Of a stretch of DNA of 64,000 nt, positions 11,401-21,837 are shown one piece after another. Position 1 is the stretch's first letter. Each line of letters opens with the position of its first letter. The notes under the pieces were generated by a model that searched no databases, was not told the origin of the DNA, and saw nothing but the letters and a program-made list of their open reading frames with translations. The translations under genes were made by a program, and so were the position numbers. The DNA comes from Xenopus tropicalis (lineage: Eukaryota > Chordata > Amphibia > Anura > Pipidae): contig NC_030681.2 of the NCBI RefSeq assembly GCF_000004195.4, positions 86,987,539-87,051,538 on the forward strand, given 5' to 3'.

Positions 11401-14400
11401 TGAATGTTGTCATCCAGGGGATTACTAACTAAGCAGTTGGGCTCCCTGCTGATTTCAATGGTGACCATGTGATTATGTCAGGCAACTATCACTCAGAAAT
11501 TCAGACTGCTGCTAAGACTGCCACGTTACAGAGTCACAATCACATGACACCGATGAATCTGCTTACTTTCAATTGTTGCTGAAATAGATTTGTGGGAAGG
11601 CAACAAAATGCCCCAACATCCCTCTCCGTTGAGTTCAATGGCAGTCATCTTTATTTGTGGTACATCCCAATGTCAGACTACTAGTACTTGAAAAGGTGGC
11701 AATGGGTATTTGTGAGCAATAATCACCTGACATGCATGTAGGACTGCTGTGAAGCCCATAGTACATTGTGCATAATGGATTTTAGGGCATATATGGAAGG
11801 TTTTCATAAGGAAGCAACTATGCTAAAATTTGTAACTGCCTTCCACCAACATTTATATTTTAGCAGACCTCTCTGCATTCACAGTGTGAAACTCTCAAGT
11901 ACTTTATTCAAAAGCATTTTCCATTCCTACACAAATGTGCTTCTAACTGGCATAAATGTGTACAGTCTGCAGTCAATCCAAGCTGTATCTGTCATCCAAC
12001 CTGCCAGGGCCAAGAGGCCATAATTAGTTGGCCTGACAACCCTGCCTACAACCATTAACTGCCTAACACAGGGTTGCCCAACTGGAGGCCTATGGGCCGG
12101 ATGTGGCAGCCCAAAGAATTTTCAGTGTTATAATCCATAACTAGTCATTTCCTAGGATTTATACCATTTTTGACCTTTGGAAGTAAACGCACAAGTACAA
12201 AATGCTTTCGTCAAATGCGAGAGCCTAGCAACACATGGACAATAAACAAATAAACAGACACTTGTATATTACTTTTATTGAAGTTGCATTGCAGCGGGGG
12301 GGGGGGGGGGGGGGGCTCCAACTGACTGCATTCATGAGAAATTACTTTACTACTCTGTTGAAGGGGTCCTCCACCAAAAAAGGAAAATATAATTAAATTA
12401 CAATTTTTCTGCAGTTTTAAAATAATTTTTAATATAATTACTATTAAAAGTAATATATGACTGGCTGTGTATTTTCTCTTGAAACAATGTTGCAAGCAAA
12501 CTGATTAAAAGACCTGAAAATTGTTACATTGTTTTAAGAATAATAATTTTTGCCTAATGAAAGAAAATAAACAGTTTTTGGATGGAGGTTTTCACATGGG
12601 CTGACTGTTAAACTGGTCTAATATTTGCTTCATATGGCCACATACAGTTAAGCATTCTAAGAAAGAAGTACTTACTTTGCCAGAATGCACACACTCAGGA
12701 GCAACTTAATAACTTCTGTGATGCATACGGCTGTTGTGGAAAAGTACATTTCTTTTGTTGCCGTCCTGGTGTAGCGAAGAACTACAGTATATGCAGCAGC
12801 AATAAGGGTCATTACCAGCAAGCAATAGAGCTTGAAGGGCAGACTGACATTTTCTAAGGAACGGAAAAAAAAATATCATATAAATATTTCATAGGCAACT
12901 TGTGTTTTCATTTTCAAGTTCTTTTTATTAGTTTTGACATTAAATAAGCTTTTTGTGCGACAGAATTATCATCACGATTTCCACATTCTATTTTAACAAA
13001 TAATGAACCTTAACCTATGGCAATAAACCTATTTCTCTGCTCAACCTTTTGATAAAAATATTAGTTATTTAAGGCAAATAACCAATAACGTGAATGGTTG
13101 GATATCATGACATCTATATTATCAGTCTATACTACCCATAAATCTCAATTCCCCAATAAATAGACTATATTTGTTATCTTATTGCCTCTTCTAAGCAAAG
13201 ATTAAGTATGACTATACGTCTTTTAATGAAGGAACATTTTTCTTAATCCAGTGAAAATAAATCGCATTATGAGTAGCTGTCATTAAAAAAAAAAACAGGA
13301 ATTAATTGCTATCTACCCATTGTGTATTTGATGTAGTGAAGCAAATAGTGGGAATAATACGAAAGTATTTTGTCTCTAATAAATAACTCAATTTTATTCC
13401 ATAGCATTCTTATTTTCAGATATAACCATAAATAGTAAAAAATGCCTATTTTTTGCTGTTTGCATTTCAGGCTCAATACAGCATGAGAATTTGATCACTT
13501 TCTATATAATGTACTATACACAACATGTATAAGACTGAATTTAAAAAAAAATTCTGTAATGCCAACAAAAGTTCCTAAGGTGTGATATAGAGTTTTCAAG
13601 AAGACCATTAGGCAACTTTTATATGAACCTTACAGCACAAAAAAGTCAGAGCCAGTATTGCAGAGAATAGCAAGTTACATACAGTTGCAGAATATATATC
13701 CTCATATTATTTTTATAGATCCCATTTTATTAAGCCAAAGAACAGCTGCCTATTATAACCATGTGAATGTTATGCCTGTCAGTGCTTCTGCCAAACAGGG
13801 CAAATTAGAGCAGAATTTCTCTACCCTTGAGCAAATAATCGTAAATAATAAAATTTACTTAATATCATTTTTATATGATTCCCTTCGGTAAACAAAGAAA
13901 AAGCAGCCATACATGTTTCTATATTTGATTCAAGCAGTGATTTTTTTCTGGGCATCACTTACTCTTCTGTTTGGGGCAGGGTGTTCTTTGCCAAATGTAT
14001 TATTCAGGAATACTATTTTATTTAATAAAATCAATACAAAGAGATGTATTTATCCTGGCTTGCTATCAACTACATTGTAAAACCTAGGGGAATGCAGGAA
14101 ACTGTAGGTAATCAGCAGCCAATATTACTGATATGCTTGATATACTACACATTACCCAGCTATAGGATAAGAAACGTATGTAAGAAAACGGAAACAACAC
14201 AAGGGATAGATACGGGAAATGTACATCACACAGGACAAGCATGGGAAATGTATGTAAGTAATGAACACATCACATGGTATAGGCACTGCCACACAACATA
14301 TGTCACTGACTTTCGCCGCTTGTAGCTGTAGGTACAACATTCCAGCAGACACCGGCACTATGACTACATAAAGTTCCCGAACCAGGGTCCTTTTATTGCA

Positions 14401-14497
14401 GTTAATATACACCCACACGTTATCCGTCCCCAGCTCAATAGTACAGACGGCTTATGGCTCTTTTGCCCGTCGGAGAGCACTTACCTTTAGCTGCCAT
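2471..14497 (-). CDS. slc35a1: CMP-sialic acid transporter, 8 coding exons, complete
   Basis: Golgi antiporter that imports CMP-sialic acid in exchange for CMP, supplying sialyltransferases. Coding exons in transcript order: 14485-14497, 12676-12853, 10793-10952, 10522-10674, 8733-8799, 6269-6445, 4332-4466, 2471-2604. All introns are GT-AG and every phase joins cleanly, giving 1017 nt and 338 aa (human 337). The product starts [16 protein letters not shown] and carries family hallmarks QNNMAF, TYQLKIP and [15 protein letters not shown]; it is a multi-pass membrane protein of the nucleotide-sugar transporter family (ten helices expected from the family). Tyr116, Lys123 and Lys271 align with substrate-pocket residues Tyr117, Lys124 and Lys272 as I recall them for the mouse protein. 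The C-terminus LISV keeps a terminal valine in the position of the mammalian IIGV-type ER-export signal. Exon 1 contributes only 13 coding bases, exon 5 only 67; intron 3 is only 118 bp. Introns are loaded with transposons. Identity and structure are secure. Confidence 0.97.
3183..4216. mobile_element. Decayed DNA transposon in slc35a1 intron 7
   Basis: About 1 kb bounded by AAAAGTTGGGACAG at the left and CTGTCCCACCTTTTTTG at the right. The inside resembles a repeat family common in fish and frog genomes. No intact ORF; short ORFs here are fragments. Its right edge is only about 115 bp from exon 7. A poly(A) run of over 20 bases abuts the left end. Confidence 0.6.
5691..5915. mobile_element. 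AT-rich palindromic MITE (GGGGCNNATTTA ends)
   Basis: Ends GGGGCACATTTACTT and GATAAATCTGCCCC are inverted repeats; the body is rich in CGAAAA/TTTTCG and roughly palindromic. Flanking CAA on both sides suggests a 3-bp target duplication. Related in style to the palindrome at 8198-8655. Lies in slc35a1 intron 6. Confidence 0.55.
7392..7790. mobile_element. T2/Kolobok-type MITE
   Basis: Second copy of the family seen intact at 19090-19511: shares GGTGCCAAAATGTTAGGCACCCC, the GGCTGGTGC and CTCCTAACAG blocks, and ends in CTTCTCCTTTAA. The left terminus TTAAAATAAAAGGAAAGG is degraded. Non-coding, in slc35a1 intron 5. Confidence 0.7.
7818..8148. mobile_element. Harbinger-type palindromic MITE
   Basis: Terminal inverted repeats GGGCTCTGGCACAC and GTGGGCCAGAGCCC, flanked on both sides by TAA (7815-7817 and 8149-8151), the TWA target duplication used by PIF/Harbinger elements. 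The body repeats GCGACAAATCTCC-type motifs in both orientations. Copies at 23946 and 28148. Confidence 0.75.
8198..8655. repeat. Near-perfect 458-bp palindrome
   Basis: Two arms of about 215 bp run inward from GGGGCTGATTTAC and its complement GTAAATCAGCCCC and meet near 8425 in a loop of only about ten bases. Few mismatches between arms, so the element is young or the arms have been homogenised. Flanked by TAT on both sides. CGAAAA/TTTTCG-rich, no coding sequence. Ends 77 bp before slc35a1 exon 5. Confidence 0.85.
8800..10521 (-). other. slc35a1: slc35a1 intron 4, no recognised feature
   Basis: About 1.7 kb of AT-rich DNA with intact donor and acceptor. Short ORFs (for example 9427-9639) have no recognisable similarity. 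I saw no complete transposon here. Confidence 0.6.
12069..12180 (+). mobile_element. hAT-like fragment (CAGGGTTGCCCAAC end)
   Basis: Starts CAGGGTTGCCCAACTGGAGG, resembling hAT terminal repeats of the CAGGGGTCCCCAA type. The other end was not found, so this is a truncated relic in slc35a1 intron 2. Confidence 0.4.
12296..12315 (+). repeat. Homopolymer of 20 G
   Basis: Uninterrupted G run within slc35a1 intron 2. Length may be unreliable in the assembly. Confidence 0.9.
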
Positions 14498-14600
14498 CCT
14501 GCCACTTCTCTAAAGCGGCTCCTGGAGCTACTACTGCAAAGAATCAACCGGAAGTGACGTGCCCAGAAGCGCAGCCATGCTTGCTAATCTCCGGCAGTCA
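14498..14600 (-). promoter_or_regulatory. slc35a1: Likely slc35a1 5' UTR and core promoter
   Basis: The 100 bp upstream of the slc35a1 start codon is relatively CpG-rich for this window and has no TATA box. It contains ACCGGAAGTGACGT at 14547-14560, which overlaps an ETS/GABP core (CCGGAAGT) and a CRE-like TGACGT. Such elements are typical of TATA-less housekeeping promoters, which fits a ubiquitous Golgi transporter. The transcription start itself cannot be read from the sequence. Confidence 0.6.
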
Positions 14601-14916
14601 GGAGGGGAGGGTAGATTCCATTGTTCAAGTTTCTACTGTGGCCGTTTTAGGACATTTGTGTGCAAAATGACAGTGCGTTCGTCTCTCTCCCCAATGTAAA
14701 ATCCCCCTGTTACTAAAAATTGCTTTATTGTTCCTTCCCCAGTTTAAACTCTGGTTAATTCCCTATGGGGAAGATTTCGCTCCAGGTTGCAGCATACTTT
14801 CTCTGTCCTACTTCCTCCATCCCTGCGGCATTCCAGCTGTTCCTTACATGTAATGGATTGTTCCGATTGCAGAATGGAGGTAGAAGAGAGCAGAAAGGAG
14901 GCTTCAGCCCGAAACA

Positions 14917-15040
14917 AGGGAGTCCTGCAACAGGGATATCTCAGGGAGCAAGTATAATGCTATAGCAGCAATCAATCATGCAGTAGCATGCTACAGCATT
15001 ATACTTGCTCCCTGATATGTCCCTGTTGCAGGACTCCCTT
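14917..15040. repeat. Hairpin with about 51-bp arms
   Basis: Left arm 14917-14967 and right arm 14989-15040 are nearly perfect reverse complements (AAGGGAGTCCTGCAACAGGG and its complement), separated by about 21 bases. A hAT-like element is inserted at the end of the right arm. Confidence 0.85.
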
Positions 15041-15041
15041 G

Positions 15042-15298
15042 TAGTGATGAGCGAATCTGTCCTGTTTCGCCATAAAATTCACGAAAAATTTGGCATTTGT
15101 CGCACAATTTTTTTTGTTGCCCACGTCTATTTTTTTCCCGGCCGCACTTTTTTGACGCAACCGCGTCCAATTTGACGAGTGACAAAAAATTCTGTGCGGC
15201 AAATTTTTCCGGAAGTCTCGTGAAATAAATCGCCAATGGCGAAATGCGGAAATTTGCTGCAAGTCCATGCCCCTGGCAAAAAAATTCGCTAATCAATG
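15042..15298. mobile_element. hAT-type non-autonomous element with 8-bp target duplication
   Basis: Termini TAGTGATGAGCGAATC and ATTCGCTAATCAATG are imperfect inverted repeats. Flanked by CTCCCTTG at 15034-15041 and again at 15299-15306, an exact 8-bp duplication typical of hAT insertions. Non-coding. Truncated relatives at 33245 and 34403. Confidence 0.8.
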
Positions 15299-15431
15299 CT
15301 CCCTTGACTTCCTGGCCTGGTGTGGCACTTCTGCCCCTGTGTCACCCACAAAGTCATTGTATTTAAGATGTTAAACATAAGTCATTGAATGTGAGCATAC
15401 TGACACAAAATATCTTTTTTTACTTCAACTA

Positions 15432-15625
15432 ATGTATGTATGTATAACTTTATTTATAAAGCGCCACACGGGTACGCAGCACTATACAATCTTACAAAAT
15501 TACACACAGGGAGGACAAGTGTTATAATAAATAAATATAAATGCACAGGGAATAAGTGCCATGTGGTATGAGCCACAGTAGGAAGGAGGTCCCTGCCCCA
15601 TAGAGCATACAATCTAATCAAAATG
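15432..15625 (+). repeat. Non-LTR-like repeat (AAAGCGCC ... TACAATCTAAT)
   Basis: Contains TTTATAAAGCGCCAC and CCCCATAGAGCATACAATCT, modules of a dispersed vertebrate repeat probably derived from a LINE or SINE. A related copy is at 50480-50610. Confidence 0.5.
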
Positions 15626-15702
15626 AAAACATTAATCTGTGTAATAAAGCAATCTCTAAATATAACTGTATGCTCTTCCAGTGCTGCTAGATCTTTTTGC
15701 TT

Positions 15703-15836
15703 TTAATAGGGATACTATCACTTTTCTATTAGTTTTATAAACTCAAGTTAATTGCTAACACAGTATTCAAAACAAAACATATAAATAAAGTGCACAAAAT
15801 AACGCAAGGTTAGAAATATAATAGTGTCCCTATTAA
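15703..15836. mobile_element. Short MITE with TTAA ends
   Basis: TTAATAGGGATACTAT at the left and ATAGTGTCCCTATTAA at the right are inverted repeats with one mismatch, including TTAA. 134 bp, non-coding. Confidence 0.65.
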
Positions 15837-16057
15837 AAAGAAAACATCTGTTTACTCCCAAACCCTAGGGAACAGGTCCTGAGGAGCAGGTAGAATGCAG
15901 TAAAATGCAGTAGAATGGACGAATCAGGGAATAGGGAGCAGGTAGAATGTTGCAGCATGAATGAATCAGGGAAAAGGACAGAGAAAGTAGAGAGAAGATG
16001 AGGTATGTGATAGGCCTGAGGAAAGAGGAGCAAGATGATGTATGGGACACACTAGAG

Positions 16058-16362
16058 CAGGGATCCCCAACCTTTTTTTACTTAAGAGCCACACTCAGAT
16101 GTAAAAGTGTTGCTGAGCCACACAAGCATTAAAACAGTTCCTTGGGTTTGCCAAATATGGCCATTGATTGGCTATTTTGTAGCCCTATGTGTACTGAAAG
16201 ACTGCAGGGGGCTCTGTTAAGAGTAAAACTGGCTCTATACTTCCGAAGCTTGTCCCTAAGCCAGACATTTAAAAATGGGCTCTAACTTTGAGAACACTAA
16301 AAGCAACATCAAAGGGGTTGGTGAGCAACATGTTGCTCACAAGCCACTGGTTGGGGATCATT
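16058..16362. mobile_element. hAT-like MITE (CAGGGATCCCCAACC)
   Basis: Left CAGGGATCCCCAACC and right GGTTGGGGATCA form terminal inverted repeats of hAT type. No clear 8-bp duplication remains, so it is older than the copy at 15042. Confidence 0.6.
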
Positions 16363-17548
16363 AGGCTAATGGAATTGAGAAGGATAAAGCATGAGGTATG
16401 GGACAAGCTGCAGGAAAGAGGGAGCATTTAGGAGGTGGGCAAAGAAATAAGATGAAGGGGAGGAGGGCAGAGAGATAGGAAGCAGGACAGAGAAAGTATG
16501 CTGCAGCCTGACATATTCCCTTAGTTTTAGGGGACAAACAAACAGACAAACTGGGGAGGTGCAATAAAGATGTATTAGTAACATGAAGAAATGCCTTATA
16601 TTACTGTTTGTCATCCTTTTTTAGACTTCTGCCCTGCCTAGTATTATGCATAAATTCCCTCCTCTTACACCATCATGTTTTTCATCATCTTATTCTGCCC
16701 ACTAAACCATACTAGCCAGAGCCAGAGCCGGAGGCCGGGCAACTCCTATTGCAGAAGTGACAAAATAGGAGTTTAGCACCTAGCGACCCAGCTATAAGTT
16801 TTTAGAGGTGAAATTATAAATAAGTCATAAAGGGAGTGTTTTATTTTATTGTTTTATTAGTTCAACAATATGACATTCAAAAAAATATCAGTAATCCATG
16901 GGGTTGTGACAGAAAAAAGCAAATGGACTTCCAAGGCCTTGGTCCAAGGGTGTTTCCCAGGACAGTATATTCATTTTTTAGGTATTGAATCTGTAACTAA
17001 ACATTAAGTTCAAATTTTTGATTAAGTAGGTCCTACCTTACTTTTAGCTGCCCCAGTGGAAGGCAAAAAACCCATATGTAGCCTTTCCAATTTACTTTAC
17101 AGCTTTCTTGCTTGCCCTTTCTTGAAGCTATCTAATGTCAGTACAGCCAATTCAGGGAAAAAATTGCTCAGCTTCACAGCTCTTACTGTAAAATTCCCTT
17201 CACATCTTTGAATAAAAACCCTTTTCTAATTTTAAGGAGTGTCCTTGTATACTCTGGAACCTTCAAATTACTATGCTTACCTAAATTTAATCTGGCGTCT
17301 TATAATTAAATTATAGCCACAACAATTTTTTTGCCAGCAATCTTTCTCTGAAACTCGGTACAACAACAACAGACAGATTTGCACAATTTAAGCCATCTGT
17401 GTGTCGACTGTTTTGCTGGAAATAAAATCATGCCTGACTTCTAAGACACCCTTCGGGATATTAAGGGTTACTTTAGGAGCATATTTATTTACATTGGAGA
17501 CAAATAGGGATGCACTGAATCCAGGATTCAGTTCAGGATTCTGCCTTT

Positions 17549-17955
17549 TTAAAGGAACAGTAACACCAAAAAATGAAAGTGTATAAAAGTAATAACAATA
17601 TAATGTACTGTTGCCCTGCATTGCTACAACTGGGGTGTTTGCCTCAGAAAGACTACTATAGTTTATATAAGTAAGCTGCTGTGTAGCCATGGGGGCAGCC
17701 ATTCAAAGGAGAAAAGGCACAGGTTACTTAGCAGATAACAGATAAATCCCCATTATATGGGGCTTATCTACTAGTTATCTTCTATGTACCCTGTGCCTTT
17801 TCTCCAGCTTGAATGGCTGCCCCCATGGCTACACAGCAGCTTATTTATACAGTAGCTTTTCTGTAGCAAAAACACCAGTTTTTTGCAGAGCAACAGCACA
17901 TTATATTTTAATTACTTTAAAACACTTTAATTTTTTGATATTACTGTTCCTTTAA
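17549..17955. mobile_element. T2/Kolobok-type MITE, full length
   Basis: TTAA at both ends, termini TTAAAGGAACAGTAACACC and ATTACTGTTCCTTTAA, and long inverted internal blocks including GGGGGCAGCCATTCAA and its complement. A truncated sister lies at 39357-39685; both yield the same spurious short ORF ending GTVTPKNESV. Confidence 0.85.
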
Positions 17956-18551
17956 GCAGGATTCTTATTCAGCCGAATCCACGCTCCTGGCTGAACCAAA
18001 TGCAAATCCTTAAAATCACATGACTTTTTGTCACATAAACATGGGTTTGGTTCATTACTCGGCAAGAATCCTTTATGAAAGATTCGGCGTTTGTCTGAAA
18101 TACTCCCCTTAGTGTTGCACTAAGCTACTGTGTTATATAGTAAAGCCAAGTCCTTCATCGTCAGGAGAAAATATAACCTCTTAAATAAATTCAAAAGGGA
18201 GCAGCAAACTCTAGTGGCAAAAGGAAATAAAGACAGTGAATGAATACACTGCCAAACACTGAGATCCAAGGAAGTTATTTAAAGGCGAAAGAAAGGTAAA
18301 AACTAAGTAAGCTTTATCAGAAAGGTCTATGTAAACACAGCCACAAGCACTCACAGAAACGCTGCACTGACTTCTCTGAAAAATTATTAGTTGTGTCTGT
18401 AATTCCTGTGCCAGAGACACACAGATTTCTGCTCCACCTCCCTCAAGAATGCTAAGAACTCACTCCCCCCCCCTTAGGAATGTGGATCTGAGCCAATCAA
18501 TTTCTTGCTGTTTGGCTTCAGATCTTCTGAACAGATGAAATATGGGGAGAC

Positions 18552-19093
18552 TTAAAGGACAAGGAAACTCAAAATCTATTAAGCACACTATTAAATAGTA
18601 CTACTATTGCTGTGTAAAAACGCTATATTTCTGGCTTGCCTAATGAAAGATTTACAGAGATACACTGCTACATTCTACATACTTATTTCAGTGAACGGCA
18701 CCGCCATCTTTAAAAAGGGATGCCCACTCCCTTTTCCTCACTGTCTCTACTGCGCATGCGCTCTCAACATCCTCCCTGCGGCCCCCCGCATCCTTCTGTG
18801 TCTCCCCCCCAGCAGCTGCGTTATGTGTATACACTTATGCAACTCGTCAGCAAACACACCACCCGCTCCGGTCCGCTCCTTTCGTCAGCAGCAACCCCCC
18901 CCACCCCCCGCGCGCGTTCGCTCGCATCTTGTCCTCTTGTCTGCACAACCCAAACCTTCCTGTTTCCTTCCTGTTTGGCTTCAGATCTTCTGAATGGGAG
19001 AAATATGGGGAGACTTAAGGGCACTATTGAGAGAACTGAAGGTATGCCTGCATTTTGAGATTAACTCTTTACTAGCCTTTCATTCTTCTTTAA
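18552..19093. mobile_element. T2-like element, about 540 bp
   Basis: Begins TTAAAGGACAAGGAAACTC and ends CATTCTTCTTTAA. The GC-rich middle (about 18740-18950) contains CTGCGCATGCGC and poly-C/CCCCCCGCGCGCG runs. It shares its terminal TTAA (19090-19093) with the next T2 element. Boundaries are inferred. Confidence 0.55.
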
Positions 19094-19511
19094 AGGACAA
19101 GGAAAGGCAAAGTCATTTGGGGGCGCCAAAATGTTAGGCACCCCCAAGTGACTTTAATCGCTTACCTTGTACCCCGGGCTGGTGCCCCTGTAAGGAGAAA
19201 ACAGCACCAGCCCGGGGTACCTGTAGCAGAGCGCTTCCTCCTTCCGGCTTCGTTTTGCAAGGACTACGCAACAGGCGCATGCACAGTAGAGTGAAAAGAC
19301 GACTTCTCTGTTAAAGTTCAGCTTTTTCACTCCACTGCGCATGTGCGCACGAGCGAAGAAGGAAGGAGGAAGCGCTGCAGCTACCCTGGGCTGGTGCTGT
19401 TCTCTCCTAACAGGGGCTCCAGCCCGGGGTAAAAGGTAGGTGATTTAAGTCACTTGGGGATGCCTAACATTTTGGCAACCCCAAGTGACTTTGCCTTTCC
19501 TTCTCCTTTAA
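19090..19511. mobile_element. T2/Kolobok-type MITE, full length
   Basis: Ends TTAAAGGACAAGGAAAGGC and CCTTTCCTTCTCCTTTAA with TTAA on both sides; subterminal AAGTCA-TTTGGGGG and complement; internal CCAGCCCGGGGTA blocks in both orientations. 422 bp, non-coding. Confidence 0.85.
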
Positions 19512-19619
19512 GACGTTTTGTTGCTTATCAACAGAGCTCCTTAACCAGAAAACAATCTAACTTCAAATAAAAAACATCTTGATTCCAGTGCAAAACTTAA
19601 AAAAAGTGGAGCCCTGGGA

Positions 19620-19752
19620 CCTAACGATCAAATTATAATGGCGGCAATGGGGCAGTCAGTTCGGGGACCGCATCAACGAGCCAATGCAGTCCCCAATCCG
19701 ACTAAATCTTTTAACCTGCCCGATCGATATCTGGCGAATTTCAGGCCACCTT
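19620..19752. mobile_element. Fragment of GGTCCCCATACAC Harbinger-like family
   Basis: Matches the interior of the intact element at 24692-25077 (GGCAATGGGGCAGTC, GATCGATATCTGGC) but lacks both termini. Confidence 0.65.
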
Positions 19753-20119
19753 AATTCTGAAGAAATGTGGTATTATAAATTTCATTATAGGGGAACTCTA
19801 GCTTCTGAACAAAAATTTGTTAAAGAGCCCCAAACAACACAGAATCTGTTCTTTCAAAAAGTATGAATAAATAACATTTCTATATACTGAAATCCAGCTG
19901 CAAAACACCATCATTGGAAATCCTGGCAGGGAAGGGGGGGGGGGAAATATTTATGTAACAAATCATAACAACTTCTCCAACATGCAGGAACTACATAACC
20001 CACAATGCATTGTACTGTGATGTTCCTTTCCTTATTGACATCACGTGTGCAGGAAATTGTGGGATTTAAGGGATACAGGCTGAAAGGCAGGCAAATCAGC
20101 AGGAAAACCATATTATTGT

Positions 20120-20280
20120 AGATTGTAAGCTCTTTTGGGCAGGGCCCTCTTCACCTCTTGTATCGGTTATTGATTGCTTTATATGTTACTCTGTATGTCC
20201 AATGTATGAAACCCACTTATTGTACAGCGCTGCAGAATATGTTGGCACTTTATAAATAAATGTTAATAATAATAATATTA
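20120..20280 (+). mobile_element. LINE-like 3' tail ending in (TAA)n
   Basis: ATTGTAAGCTCTTTTGGGCA, ATTGTACAGCGCTGCAGAAT and CTTTATAAATAAATG followed by TAATAATAATA are modules of a widespread vertebrate non-LTR element 3' end. Clade not assigned. Confidence 0.5.
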
Positions 20281-21462
20281 AATTAAAAATCATTAAAAGG
20301 CTGCATATTTTTAAATTGATGAATATTGCAAAGTTGCTTGAAATTATGTTTTCTTTTCAAAAAGCTTAAAGGGGACCGGTCACCCTAATAAATGATTCCA
20401 AATTGTTTTATATTGGGTTTGTCAAGCCAAATAGGCTTCAGTTACGCTCCATAAATAGTACAAATTTTGTTTTCTTCAGTCTTGGAATTACACAAGCACA
20501 GCAAGCAGGCAGTCTGGTGCCATTTTGTGAGCACTGTTATTAAGGAAAGCTATATATCACCCAAAATCTTGTTTATGTGCCAGAATTGGTGACCTGATGC
20601 CCATGCCCGTGCACTGGCTGCACAATTAGATTATGGTGAGGAGGGAGGGGGAAAGTGAGTGCTGAATGAAAAGTTGAAGTAATTGTCTGCCCCTCTACGT
20701 CTAAGGCTACTACGTGGAGCAGTTTCCTGAATGACATTTTGCTTTTGTCCTCCAGCCTATCAGAACACTGCCTGTACCCAAGCTCAATGACACTGACATT
20801 GTTCCATGTTGAAGATTGACACAGTTAGAAAGTGGTGGGCTGGGGTGGTATCTAAAAACCTGAAAAGTTTTGCTATGGAAAGGGATTTTTTACAGTGAGT
20901 GCTGTGAAATATATTTTTGTAATAGTAAAAACACATGTTCAAGGCTTAGATACCGTTCTTAAAACAAAATTGGTCAAATTAATGTTCAAAGGAAGTGTAG
21001 GCTCTGCACCAATGAACTTTCTACACTATTATAAGTTTCTGTAGCAAAAAGAGACTGTAATTATTCTAAAAGAAAGGTTAAAAAATAGACTTCTTGATTA
21101 CACAGCACTTGATATCTGTATTGCATAGATTTAGAGGGGTGGTAAGTGGGTTGCACAGACTCCTAGGCAATTAATTTAATTGAAGAAGTAAGGCTTGTCA
21201 AAGCTTACCATAAACAACACAGGCTAAAAGACTATGGAAAATAATGTAGAACAAAAGTGGTAGATAGTAACAGTTGTTAACAGATGAGGACACTGGTTAA
21301 CACTGATCAGTTACATCTTCTAGAGACACTTTTGAAAGTACTTCCAAGTGAGCTGTTGCCCAATAGATTAAGCACACAAAATAGAATGTGTTAAGGGGTC
21401 CATTTTCAGAAATTAAGAAAAAAAAAGTTATGAAGACATCCTTTGCTATTAAAAAGGGAGGT
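20281..21462. other. Repeat-derived spacer before smim8 3' end
   Basis: A T2-like start, TTAAAGGGGACCGGTCACCC, occurs at about 20367, but I could not find a matching right end. No coding sequence recognised. Confidence 0.5.
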
Positions 21463-21468
21463 TTTATT
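21463..21468 (-). terminator. smim8: Candidate smim8 poly(A) signal
   Basis: Plus-strand TTTATT (AATAAA on the minus strand) about 370 bases past the smim8 stop codon. A second copy at 21544-21549 is equally plausible. Confidence 0.35.
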
Positions 21469-21837
21469 TTAAGATGCTGCAAAAAAAAGGGTTTTCATGG
21501 CACTCTAGAACTGAGGTCAATATTAACTAAAATACTGGCATGATTTATTAATCATGTCCATGTCTTCCCATCAGCACAATTTCCTTGGGATCAAACTTTT
21601 TTTCTTTCAAAACAAAACAGTTTTGGCAGTAGAACCACATAAATGTCCAAGCCCAACTCATTTGAAAGAAGCCAGCTAGGAAGCCAAAAAGTATATAAGT
21701 AAGCTAGTGGTTTAACTCCTTTCATTAAAATGTGATGAATATATTCCTTCTGCGTAATGAAATGGCAGCACCAATCCAGATCCAAAGATTATTTTCTTTA
21801 TTTATATTCAGATTATTTGTTTCAGTCTGGTTATGAT

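Noticed and set aside
17388..17702. ORFs in T2 elements sharing the tail GTVTPKNESV with an ORF near 39390
   Set aside because: The shared peptide is the translated T2 terminal repeat, not a gene family.
18607..19058. Overlapping plus-strand ORFs rich in Pro/Cys
   Set aside because: They fall in the GC-rich centre of a T2-like element and have no domain.
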